From Oscillospiraceae bacterium (GTDB lineage Bacteria > Bacillota > Clostridia > Oscillospirales > Acutalibacteraceae), in contig SVOJ01000017.1 of assembly GCA_015066385.1 (NCBI GenBank), positions 1 through 63,014 of the forward strand: a DNA stretch of 63,014 bases, written 5' to 3'. The position numbers were made by a program, and so were the translations under genes. This document shows, one piece after another, positions 15,949-25,769 of this stretch; position 1 is the first letter of the stretch, and each line of letters opens with the position of its first letter. The notes beneath the pieces are model-generated. The model saw only the letters and a program-made list of their open reading frames with translations. It searched no databases and had not been told where the DNA came from.

Positions 15949-18813
15949 TTATGATTCGGTAATTTTTTCAAAGACAGCGGTATATACTGCAGAGGTGTTA
16001 CCGACCGTAATGGTACGGGTTGCCTGGGTATTACCGTCACTCCATTTAACAAAACGATATCCTCTTTCGGGGGTTGCGGTGATGGTTGCGGTGGTGCCGG
16101 GGACGTACATATCGCTGCCCGTAACCGTACCGCCTTCATCACAAAGAACGGTAATGCTGACATAAACACGGCTGACGGTCAAGTATACCGTGCTGCCCTT
16201 TTCGGCAACGCTGCCTGCGGACGGAACCTGTGCCATAACATTTCCGTTGGTTCCAGTGCCGCTGTAATCATACGAAATGCTGACCTTGAAGCCTGCATTT
16301 TCAAGTGCGGTCTTTGCGGCAGCTTCTGACTTACCGACAACACTGACAACAGTTGCATTCTTGTCGGTTACGGTTACGGTACAAGTTGCGGTCTTGCCGC
16401 CTGCAGTTGCGGTGATGGTAGCAGAACCTACCGCTTTTGCAGTGACCGTTCCGCCCGAAACGGTAGCAACACTTGTATTGGAAGAAGACCAGGTAATATT
16501 TTTGTCGGTTGCATCGGACGGAGCAACGGTTGCGCTCAGAGTAACCGTTTCACCGACATTCAGACTTGCGGTTGTCCTGGACATGGTAACACTTGTTACA
16601 GCAACGGAAGAAGCGACAACAGACACTGTGCAATATGCCGTTTTTCCGCCGTCGGCGGTTGTTGCAATAATCGTTGCGGAACCGACACCTTTTGCGGTAA
16701 CAAGACCGGAGGTTGAAACAGTAGCAACACTTGTATTGGAAGACGTCCAGTTGATGGTCTTATTGGTTGCATTGGAGGGGGTAATGGTTGCCGCTACCGT
16801 ACGTGTTACGCCGACACTCAGAGAAACAGATGTCGGAGATACCGTAATGCCGGATACTGCAACGGTGGTGGTACCGGGATTGGTGGGATTTGTGGGAGTC
16901 GGGGAAGTGGTTGCATTGGGATCCGGTCCGAGACTGATAACGAGGTTGATCGTATCGCCTGTTTTGGCGGTGGAACCTGCAACAAGACTCTGTGAAATAA
17001 CCTTACCGACGGCAACAGTGGAATTGTATTGTTCGGTCATGGTAACATTCAGTCCGAGCGAGGTAAGAGCTTCCTTCGCAATGGTCTGATTCTGACCGAC
17101 CTGATTGGGAACGGTTACATCCGTTGCGGCAACAACGGCAACCGTACAGGATGCGGTCTTGTTTCCGTCCACGGTGGTGGCGGTGATGATACAAGTACCC
17201 TCCGCAACACCCGAAACCACACCGTCGGAAGTGACGGTTGCAATACCGGGAACAGAGGTACTCCATGCCACGGCGGGATTTCTCGCATCAATGGGTGTGA
17301 TGCGCGCGGTCAGCGTAATCTTCTGGCCGACTGCAACGGTTGCAACAGATTTATCAAGCGTAACCCCCGTGACCGTGCCTTCCTGCTTACCGAGACTGAT
17401 TGTGATGGTAACAACCGATCCGCGCGGTGCTTCGGTATTGGCAACGGGAGATTGCCCGGCAACAAAGCCTTCTGCCATTGTGTCGCTGCTGACATTGCGT
17501 TTCAGCACACGGAAACCGAGATCTTTCAGCAGAATTTCCGCATCATCTGCATTCATACCGACAAGAGAAGGAATATTCTCTTCTGCTTTGGTTGGCTCTT
17601 CACTCGGCAGTTCGGACGGCTCTGTATCGCTCACATCGGAAACATCTGAGGGATCCGGCTGACCGATCACAGGCTCATCATTGAGAAAATATTTTACACC
17701 GAATGCCGACAGCACAACCACTGCCAGGACGGCAATCACGGTCAGAATCGTGGTCAGTCGATCCCGTTTTTTCTTGACTTCCTTTACACTGTCAACGGCA
17801 ATGGCGGATTCGCCTGTCGTCTTCTTTTCATAATCCGTTTCGGGTTCGTAAACATTTTCTGCTTCGGCGGACTGCTCAGCCATGGCACCGACAATCACTT
17901 CATCCGATTGTGCTTCCGCAACAGGGTCTGCTGCCTGCTGATACAGCACTTCGTTGAGTGCCGCTTTCATTTCGGCGGCAGAAGCATAACGATCCTCAAT
18001 TTCGGGAGAACAGGCTTTGAGGATAATAGCGGAAAGGGCTTCGCCTGCATTTTCGGGTGGAGGCAGCGGTTCACCGTGAAAACGCTTTTCATTTGCAAGA
18101 ACGGTATCGGAAAGTGCAAGTTGTTGCGGATAAGGAGGCATAAAGGGCAAACGGTTATTGTTGAGCAAACCGTAAAGCAAGAGCCCCAAAGAATAGATAT
18201 CCGAAGACGGAACGGGTTCTTCCCCGTAATACACTTCGGGTGCCATGTAGCAATTGGCATCGATGTCGGTCAGCGTGGACAACAGATTGCCGTTAGGATC
18301 TTCAATGGCAAAATCACCGACCTTAAACACGCCGTCGGTCGAAACAAAAATATTCTGCGGGCAGATATTGCGATGTACAATCTCATGCGGATGGCAGAAT
18401 TCGAGCATGGAACATACGTCACATCCCAACAATACGGCATCGCCGATAGTAAACGGATTGGAACGGATATATTCGGGCACGGGTGTGACCATTTCCATGC
18501 GGATAACAATATCCCAGCCGGGTTCATCCCCGCGGGAAAGTACTTCATATTCTTCATACGCAGTAACATTGATGTGATCCTTGAGTGCCTGCATCATTTC
18601 GATTTCGGCAACATAGTCCACCTGCAGTTTTTCCGCATAATTGCCCTCAGGATCCAGTCCCGGATCCGGCATACGGATGACTTTCAGAGCCTTGGACGGC
18701 TCGTCAGAGTCCCTTTTACGGATTTCATATATACCGCCGATCTCATTTTCATAAATCGGACGTTCAATGTACCACTCGCCGAAAAACGGCTCATAGCTTT
18801 TCAAGTCTCTCAT
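15949..18813 (-). CDS. PASTA/Big_2 receptor pseudokinase (Ser/Thr kinase fold)
   Basis: 954 residues from ATG 18813, with AAGGGG upstream. Residues 10-290 have the Ser/Thr kinase fold: the ATP-binding lysine in ALKVIRM (Lys44), the APE motif at 191-193 and SSDIYSLGLLLYGLL. The catalytic HRDxKPxN loop reads HRNICPQN (147-154), so the essential Asp is Asn149 and the Lys is Cys151. DFG reads DFA (167-169). This predicts weak or no phosphotransfer. A membrane helix spans about 353-376. Outside are PASTA-like repeats (first at about 414-476), Big_2 domains, and a C-terminal InlB-type repeat (GYRFVKWSDG). PASTA kinases sense peptidoglycan fragments; here the gene heads a run with murD and murI. Confidence 0.85.
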   Translation of the reverse strand: MRDLKSYEPFFGEWYIERPIYENEIGGIYEIRKRDSDEPSKALKVIRMPDPGLDPEGNYAEKLQVDYVAEIEMMQALKDHINVTAYEEYEVLSRGDEPGWDIVIRMEMVTPVPEYIRSNPFTIGDAVLLGCDVCSMLEFCHPHEIVHRNICPQNIFVSTDGVFKVGDFAIEDPNGNLLSTLTDIDANCYMAPEVYYGEEPVPSSDIYSLGLLLYGLLNNNRLPFMPPYPQQLALSDTVLANEKRFHGEPLPPPENAGEALSAIILKACSPEIEDRYASAAEMKAALNEVLYQQAADPVAEAQSDEVIVGAMAEQSAEAENVYEPETDYEKKTTGESAIAVDSVKEVKKKRDRLTTILTVIAVLAVVVLSAFGVKYFLNDEPVIGQPDPSDVSDVSDTEPSELPSEEPTKAEENIPSLVGMNADDAEILLKDLGFRVLKRNVSSDTMAEGFVAGQSPVANTEAPRGSVVTITISLGKQEGTVTGVTLDKSVATVAVGQKITLTARITPIDARNPAVAWSTSVPGIATVTSDGVVSGVAEGTCIITATTVDGNKTASCTVAVVAATDVTVPNQVGQNQTIAKEALTSLGLNVTMTEQYNSTVAVGKVISQSLVAGSTAKTGDTINLVISLGPDPNATTSPTPTNPTNPGTTTVAVSGITVSPTSVSLSVGVTRTVAATITPSNATNKTINWTSSNTSVATVSTSGLVTAKGVGSATIIATTADGGKTAYCTVSVVASSVAVTSVTMSRTTASLNVGETVTLSATVAPSDATDKNITWSSSNTSVATVSGGTVTAKAVGSATITATAGGKTATCTVTVTDKNATVVSVVGKSEAAAKTALENAGFKVSISYDYSGTGTNGNVMAQVPSAGSVAEKGSTVYLTVSRVYVSITVLCDEGGTVTGSDMYVPGTTATITATPERGYRFVKWSDGNTQATRTITVGNTSAVYTAVFEKITES

Positions 18814-18865
18814 AATTAAACCCCTTTGCTTAATAGGCATCTTCAGGCGTAAAAACCTAAATATA

Positions 18866-18894
18866 ATAATAACATAATAATAAAATAAAGTCAA
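18866..18894 (-). promoter_or_regulatory. Promoter of the pseudokinase-murD-murI operon
   Basis: On the minus strand TTGACT (18889-18894) and TATTAT (18866-18871) are 17 bases apart, about 53 bases before the start at 18813. This supports the start chosen downstream of the frame opening at 18921. Confidence 0.7.
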
Positions 18895-19005
18895 TGCGAT
18901 TTTATTATTTTTAGATGTCAAAACATTCCATACATCATTTTGCTGTTATGACACTGAAAAATCAGAAACAGCCACATTGCATTTTTATTCTTCAATCACG
19001 ATTTT

Positions 19006-19386
19006 TTATTCATGATTGATATATAATTCCAACGCTCTGATATCCTTCTGATCTTTTTCGCGGTTCAGGCGGTTTTTCAAGTCCAGCACCGCCTGCGGGG
19101 TCTGAATGCATACACCTTCACATTGTGTAAAAATAATATCTTCCTGCGGTGTCACATAGAGTTCAATATCTTCTCCGATCGCGTAATGACGGCGATCCGC
19201 ATCTAACAAAAAAAGATTCTGCGTAGCACAAAGATGTGCAAAAGCCGCCTCATTCACATGCAGATCGATATCACTTGTCTGTTCGCGCAAACCGTAAAAA
19301 AGCATTGCACCGCCCGCAAGAACACAGTATGAACCATCGGGCAGAGAGAGTGCTTTTACTTTATTTATGAGTGTATTTTTATCCAA
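19006..19386 (-). CDS. Nucleotidyltransferase-fold protein
   Basis: A 126-residue protein with the minimal nucleotidyltransferase signature: GGAMLFYGLREQTSDIDLHV, where GG is the loop and DID the metal-binding pair. A third acidic residue may be in DIELYV. It resembles the small AbiEii/MNT-like nucleotidyltransferases that serve as toxin-antitoxin parts or as antibiotic-type transferases. No HEPN, AbiEi or other partner lies beside it, so a toxin role is not supported by context. The ATG at 19386 follows AGGATGATCC. It stands alone between the pseudokinase promoter and the metal transporter, transcribed away from the latter. Confidence 0.65.
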   Translation of the reverse strand: MDKNTLINKVKALSLPDGSYCVLAGGAMLFYGLREQTSDIDLHVNEAAFAHLCATQNLFLLDADRRHYAIGEDIELYVTPQEDIIFTQCEGVCIQTPQAVLDLKNRLNREKDQKDIRALELYINHE

Positions 19387-19465
19387 AACAGGATCATCCT
19401 TTCACCAATATACAAATTTATTTTACTTATTTTTTCAAAAATAGCAAGAGGGCAGTAAAAAGATA

Positions 19466-19494
19466 TTGAATTTCATATCAAATTCATATATAAT
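19466..19494 (+). promoter_or_regulatory. Promoter of the metal ABC transporter operon
   Basis: TTGAAT (19466-19471), 17 bases, TATAAT (19489-19494), about 73 bases before the GTG start. Zinc repression would be expected for such an operon, but I see no clear Zur-box palindrome. Confidence 0.7.
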
Positions 19495-19567
19495 AAATAA
19501 GTTATCTCTGTTTCTATTAAAATGAAGAAATTCATTATTGAATCTTGTCTCGCGAGGAGTCCTTTTT

Positions 19568-20521
19568 GTGAAAAAATTTCTTTGTGCCGTTGCGGCAATA
19601 CTGCTGTGCTTGTCCGTATTTGGCATGACCGCCTGTACGGATATGCAGACGAGCAGCGAACAATACGACATCGTCACCACCATCTTTCCCGCTTATGATT
19701 TTGCAAGAGCGGTTGCGGGGGATACATTAAACATTAAAATGCTGATTACGCCCGGCGGAGAGGCCCACGGTTTTTCACCGACCCTTGATGACCTTGCCGC
19801 TGTGCAGAATTGTAAATTGTTCATTTACACAGGCGGTCCGACCGATGCGTGGACCGATGAACAATTCAGAAGCGGCAACCTTGACACAAGCCGTTTCACT
19901 GCATTTTCCATGATGGAGCATGCAGACCTGCTTGCCATTCCCGAAGCCATTGAAGATCATACGCACGAACACGAAGAACATGCCCATGACGGCGAATATG
20001 ACGAGCATGTATGGACATCCCCTGCAAACGCAGTCCGTTTGATTGAAGATATCTGCGAAGAACTTTGTGTCCTTTATCCCGTCCATGCCGACACATTCCG
20101 CACCAATGCAACCGAATACATTGCCCGTATCCGTTCCTGTGAAGAGCAGATGCAGGAAATTGTGAACAGTGCCCCCAACAAAATGCTTGTTTTTGAAGAC
20201 CGATTCCCGTTTGTGTATTTCTGCGATTATTTCGGACTTTCCCACACGGCGGCATTCGGCAGTTGTGCAGGCAATACGGAAGTTTCCGCCGCAACCCTTG
20301 ATACACTCATCAACACCATTGAAGACAACAACATTCCCTGCGTGTTGCATCTTGAATTTTCAAAAATGATAACCGCAGCCCGTATTGTCGAACAAACGGG
20401 CTGTGAAAAATATGAATTCCATTCTTACCACAATATTTCGCAGGAAGACTTTGACAACGGCATAACGTATGTTGATCTGATGCAGCGCAACACGGTGGTC
20501 CTGAAGGAGGCTCTGTCTTAA
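19568..20521 (+). CDS. znuA: Zinc/manganese ABC transporter binding lipoprotein
   Basis: The extracytoplasmic binding protein of a cluster A-I metal importer (ZnuA/AdcA family). It has 317 residues from the GTG at 19568, with GAGGAG upstream. A lipoprotein signal ends at MTAC. The ligand histidine follows EAHGFSPTLDD, and the histidine-rich loop EDHTHEHEEHAHDGEYDEH is typical of zinc-specific members. FEDRFPFVYFCDYFGL and VLHLEFSK match the C-terminal lobe. It overlaps the next gene by one base. Zinc is favoured by the loop; manganese cannot be excluded. Confidence 0.9.
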   Translation: MKKFLCAVAAILLCLSVFGMTACTDMQTSSEQYDIVTTIFPAYDFARAVAGDTLNIKMLITPGGEAHGFSPTLDDLAAVQNCKLFIYTGGPTDAWTDEQFRSGNLDTSRFTAFSMMEHADLLAIPEAIEDHTHEHEEHAHDGEYDEHVWTSPANAVRLIEDICEELCVLYPVHADTFRTNATEYIARIRSCEEQMQEIVNSAPNKMLVFEDRFPFVYFCDYFGLSHTAAFGSCAGNTEVSAATLDTLINTIEDNNIPCVLHLEFSKMITAARIVEQTGCEKYEFHSYHNISQEDFDNGITYVDLMQRNTVVLKEALS

Positions 20522-21210
20522 TGGCACTACTTTCATGCAAAAACGTATCCCTTGCTTATGACGGGGCAACGGTGGCTACCGACATCACATTTGACGTAAA
20601 TGCAGGAGATTATCTGTGCATTCTCGGCAGAAACGGATCGGGCAAAAGCACCCTCATCAAAGCCCTTGCAGGGCTTATCAAACCCGCAGACGGGCAAATT
20701 ATATACGGTGAGGACTTAACCGCAAAACAGGTCGGTTATCTGCCGCAGGCAACCGTGATTCAGAAAAACTTTCCCGCATCGGTACGTGAAGTTGTGCTTT
20801 CGGGTACACGGAGCCTGTTTTATTCCAAAAAGGACAAACAAAAAGCCGACGAAGTACTGCAGATGCTCGGCCTTACAGACATTGAAAAACATTCCTGCTC
20901 AGAACTGTCGGGCGGTCAGTTGCAAAGGGTCCTGCTTGCAAGAGCCTTGTGCGCATCCACGAAACTTTTATTATTGGACGAGCCCACAGCGGGACTCGAC
21001 AAACTTGTAACCGAAGAACTGTACGGCATTGTCAACAAACTCAACCGTGAAAAAGGCATTACCGTGATTATCATTTCACACGATATTGACACGTCGCTGA
21101 CCGATGCCACGCATATTTTACACATGGATCACCGTGTTCTGTTCTACGGCACTTCGGACGAGTACATCAACAGCGGTAAAGCCAAGCGTTTCTGGGGGGT
21201 GGGAGAATGA
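20521..21210 (+). CDS. znuC: Zinc/manganese ABC transporter ATP-binding protein
   Basis: The ATPase of the importer, 229 residues. It shows Walker A (GRNGSGKSTLIKAL), the Q-loop (YLPQATVIQKNFPASV), the signature LSGGQLQRVLLARAL, Walker B (LLLLDEPTAGLD) and the switch histidine (VIIISHD). The ATG overlaps the binding-protein stop (TAATG), and its own stop overlaps the permease start, so the three genes are translationally coupled. Confidence 0.93.
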   Translation: MALLSCKNVSLAYDGATVATDITFDVNAGDYLCILGRNGSGKSTLIKALAGLIKPADGQIIYGEDLTAKQVGYLPQATVIQKNFPASVREVVLSGTRSLFYSKKDKQKADEVLQMLGLTDIEKHSCSELSGGQLQRVLLARALCASTKLLLLDEPTAGLDKLVTEELYGIVNKLNREKGITVIIISHDIDTSLTDATHILHMDHRVLFYGTSDEYINSGKAKRFWGVGE

Positions 21211-22193
21211 TTGCAGAATTGATTTCTTCCATTGACTACAAGCCGCTTTCGTATTACCTGACAAGCGACTTCATGCTCCCCATCATTCTCAAAGCATTGG
21301 TAGTAGGACTGCTTGTATGCCTTTGCTGTTCCCTGCTCGGTGTTACACTGGTACTCAAACGCTTCTCCATGATCGGTGACGGACTTTCACACACGGGCTT
21401 CGGTGCACTTGCCATTGCAACCGTGCTCGGTGCCACGGGAGCTGCCTATCATATCACATTGCCCATTGTTGTGATTGCAGCATTTTTCCTGCTTCGCACG
21501 GGTGAAAACAGCAAAATCCACGGCGATACCGCCATTGCGGTGTTGTCCACGGGGGCTGTCGCATTCGGCAGTCTGCTGTATAATTTTTCAAACCAACGCT
21601 ATCAGGAAATCTGCACTTCCCTGTTCGGTTCGGCAGGCATTTTCACCATCAGCAACACAGATCTGCTGTTCAGTATCCTGGTTTCGGTTGCGGTGCTTGT
21701 GCTGTTTGTTGTGTTCTACAACCGCATTTTTGCAATCACATTCGACGAAGCCTTTGCGGGGTCTGCGGGTATCAATGCATCCGTTTACAGATCGCTGATC
21801 GCAGTTCTGACCGCCGTAACGGTGGTTGTCGGCATGAAAATGATGGGTTCCATTATGATTTCGGGATTGATCATTTTCCCTGCCCTTGCCGCAATGCGCC
21901 TGTGCAAAAGTTTCAAGAGTGTGGTCATCTGCTCGGTTGCAACGGGTATTTTCTGTTTCCTTGCAGGATTTTTCACCGCCGTTTGCATCGGGTTCCAGAC
22001 CGGCCCGATGGTTATTCTTTTCAATATCATTGTTTTTCTGCTGTTCACGGCAATCAACTTTTTGCAGAATCTCATCAAAAAACATAAAGGAAAGGAACTG
22101 CCCTTTTCCAAACAGGAAGTCAGCGGGCTTGTTACCCTCGCCGCCGTGCTGACAGGCATCGTGGCATTGATTATTACCGTTGCAGTGCAATAA
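21207..22193 (+). CDS. znuB: Zinc/manganese ABC transporter permease
   Basis: The membrane subunit of the ABC-3 family, 328 residues with about eight or nine hydrophobic helices. Family marks include LVLKRFSMIGDGLSHTGFG near residue 50 and GSIMISGLIIFPALAAMRL in the second half. The start overlaps the ATPase stop by four bases (ATGA). The C-terminal extension HKGKELPFSKQEVSG followed by a last helix is a little longer than in many homologues. The operon ends with a hairpin at 22198. Confidence 0.92.
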   Translation: MIAELISSIDYKPLSYYLTSDFMLPIILKALVVGLLVCLCCSLLGVTLVLKRFSMIGDGLSHTGFGALAIATVLGATGAAYHITLPIVVIAAFFLLRTGENSKIHGDTAIAVLSTGAVAFGSLLYNFSNQRYQEICTSLFGSAGIFTISNTDLLFSILVSVAVLVLFVVFYNRIFAITFDEAFAGSAGINASVYRSLIAVLTAVTVVVGMKMMGSIMISGLIIFPALAAMRLCKSFKSVVICSVATGIFCFLAGFFTAVCIGFQTGPMVILFNIIVFLLFTAINFLQNLIKKHKGKELPFSKQEVSGLVTLAAVLTGIVALIITVAVQ

Positions 22194-22197
22194 AATT

Positions 22198-22238
22198 AAA
22201 CCTGCAAACAGACCGAAAGGAATGTTTGCAGGTTTTTT
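22198..22238 (+). terminator. Terminator of the metal transporter operon
   Basis: The stem CCTGCAAACA/TGTTTGCAGG (22201-22210 and 22223-22232) followed by TTTTTT, directly after the permease stop. Confidence 0.85.
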
Positions 22239-22289
22239 AATTACATACACTGCCTTGCCGTGATTACATACCAATCCTTCAGATTGGAT

Positions 22290-22327
22290 AAAAAAAGACC
22301 TCGTTCACAAGAACGAGGTCTTTTTTT
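22290..22327 (-). terminator. Terminator of tRNA-Val
   Basis: A 17-bp A/T-flanked stem, 22290-22306/22311-22327 (core GACCTCGTTC), with loop ACAA. On the minus strand it follows the CCA end of the tRNA directly and gives a long U-tract. It can also act on the plus strand. Confidence 0.85.
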
Positions 22328-22402
22328 GGTGCGCGTTAACGGACTTGAACCGCTGACCACTCGCACGTCAAGCGAGTGCTCTACCAACTGAGCTAAACGC
22401 GC
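22327..22402 (-). tRNA. tRNA-Val(GAC)
   Basis: 76 nt with CCA encoded. The acceptor stem is GCGCGTT/AACGCGC, the D-arm contains AGCTCAGTTGGTAGAGC, the anticodon stem-loop is CTCGC-TTGACGT-GCGAG (anticodon GAC), and the T-loop is GGTTCAAGTCC. Confidence 0.96.
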
Positions 22403-22422
22403 ATTTCTCAACTGCGAGAGGT

Positions 22423-22451
22423 ATTATAACCCATTGGGTGGCAAAAGTCAA
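22423..22451 (-). promoter_or_regulatory. Promoter of tRNA-Val
   Basis: On the minus strand TTGACT (22446-22451) and TATAAT (22423-22428) are 17 bases apart, 21 bases before the tRNA. Confidence 0.85.
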
Positions 22452-22479
22452 GTCTTTTTTTCTTAAATTTTCAATTTTT

Positions 22480-24381
<1,902 letters not shown>

Positions 24382-24384
24382 TTT

Positions 24385-25347
24385 TTATACTCTGATTTCT
24401 ACGATTTTCATATTACCCTGCAAAGTGAATGTGCCGTGGTTTGCGGGCACAAAAATACAGGATCCCTTTTGCAGCTCAATGGTCTGTTTTGCATCGGAAA
24501 GTGTGCCTTTGCCGTCAGTGACAAGCAGACTTACGAAAGAGGATTCATCGGCATTGCGGACGGTTTCTCCGTCAAGCACAAGTGCGGTCATGGAGAAATA
24601 TTCGCACGAAGCGAGTAACTGTTTTGTGCCGCCGTCAATGTTTTCAACTTCACCCTGTGCGGAAAAATCGCGTTCGGGTTTATTCAGATGCACAACATCC
24701 AGTGCCTTATCGACATGCAATTCTCTCTGTTTTCCGTCCTTGCCGACACGGTTATAGTCAAACACGCGGTAGGTTACATTGGAACTCTGTTGCACTTCCG
24801 CAAGCAGAATGCCTGCACCGATGGCATGCAATGTGCCGGCAGGAATAAAACAGACATCGCCGGGCTTGACGGGAACGCGGTTGCATTTTTCAAGCAGTGT
24901 TCCCTGCTCAATGGCGGTACGGCATTCGTCTTTTGTAAGATCGCCGTTAAAACCGTAAATCAGTTCAGCACCCTCGTCGCAATCAAGGATATACCATGCT
25001 TCGGTTTTGCCGTTTTCGTTTTCGACGCGGCGTGCATATTCATTTTCGGGATGCACCTGCACAGACAGTCTGTCACGTGCATCAATGAATTTAACAAGCA
25101 ACGGAAAATCGGGAAGCTCCGCACACTTTGTACCGAGTTTGTCTTTACCGTGTTTTTCAACGGCTTCAATGAGCGTCAGGCCGTCATCTTCACCGCCGAC
25201 AACAACACTCGGGCCGTCCTTATGGGCAGAGAGCATCCATGCTTCTGCAATATTATCCGCTTCGGTCTGAAAACCGAATCCATCCTTCATGCGGTTACCG
25301 CCCCAGATAATTTCCTTAAGAGCCGGCTTCAGGTTGAGAATTTCCAT
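24385..25347 (-). CDS. manA: Mannose-6-phosphate isomerase, class I
   Basis: This zinc isomerase interconverts mannose 6-phosphate and fructose 6-phosphate. The 320-residue protein starts MEILNLKPALKEIIWGG and contains LLVKFIDARDRLSVQVHPENEYA with the zinc ligands Gln and His, then KTEAWYIL and CFIPAGTLHAIGAGILLAEVQQSSNVTYRVFDY. The length matches the short Bacillus-type enzymes. The binding site AAAGGATGG lies upstream of 25347. Together with the phosphosugar mutase at 6 kb it could feed GDP-mannose or mannose catabolism, but the two are not linked. Confidence 0.94.
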   Translation of the reverse strand: MEILNLKPALKEIIWGGNRMKDGFGFQTEADNIAEAWMLSAHKDGPSVVVGGEDDGLTLIEAVEKHGKDKLGTKCAELPDFPLLVKFIDARDRLSVQVHPENEYARRVENENGKTEAWYILDCDEGAELIYGFNGDLTKDECRTAIEQGTLLEKCNRVPVKPGDVCFIPAGTLHAIGAGILLAEVQQSSNVTYRVFDYNRVGKDGKQRELHVDKALDVVHLNKPERDFSAQGEVENIDGGTKQLLASCEYFSMTALVLDGETVRNADESSFVSLLVTDGKGTLSDAKQTIELQKGSCIFVPANHGTFTLQGNMKIVEIRV

Positions 25348-25405
25348 ACAAAACCCATCCTTTTTTACAAATATGGATTGAGTATACCCTATTTTTGTTT
25401 TTTTG

Positions 25406-25534
25406 TCAATCTATTCCCACGGCTTCCCACAAACGGCGCAGAACGGCATTTTTGCAACCGCCGATATCCTCGCAATACGGCAGATTGGTACAGACAATGC
25501 TCTTTGTCCCGTTATGATAAACCGTTTCCTGCAT
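25406..25534 (-). CDS. Possible small cysteine-containing protein
   Basis: A 42-codon frame from ATG 25534 starting MQETVYHNGTKSIVCTNLPYC and ending NAVLRRLWEAVGID. The frame stays open to 25690 with other possible starts. Two closely spaced cysteine pairs and the tail look protein-like, but there is no good ribosome binding site and I know no family. It lies in the 420-base gap between manA and the CNNM gene; the rest of that gap shows only the promoter at 25706. Confidence 0.3.
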   Translation of the reverse strand: MQETVYHNGTKSIVCTNLPYCEDIGGCKNAVLRRLWEAVGID

Positions 25535-25705
25535 GATGATGTTTTTTTCAAGCACACAGCAGTATTGTTCGTAAGAATTGAAATGTTTTTTCAAATGTAT
25601 CACCCGGTAATCATTATACGGCAGGAGCCTTAAAAATAAACGCAGGAATTGACGAGAAATATTTTTAATATTTTTTGAACAATCCTTCACATTTTGAAGT
25701 AAGTA

Positions 25706-25734
25706 TTGACAAAATGTACAATATTAGATATACT
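25706..25734 (+). promoter_or_regulatory. Promoter of the CNNM/CorC gene
   Basis: TTGACA (25706-25711), 17 bases, TATACT (25729-25734). The GTG start at 25770 follows AAAGGAG. Confidence 0.8.
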
Positions 25735-25769
25735 AAATCCAAATATTCTTTTATAAAGGAGACACTATT

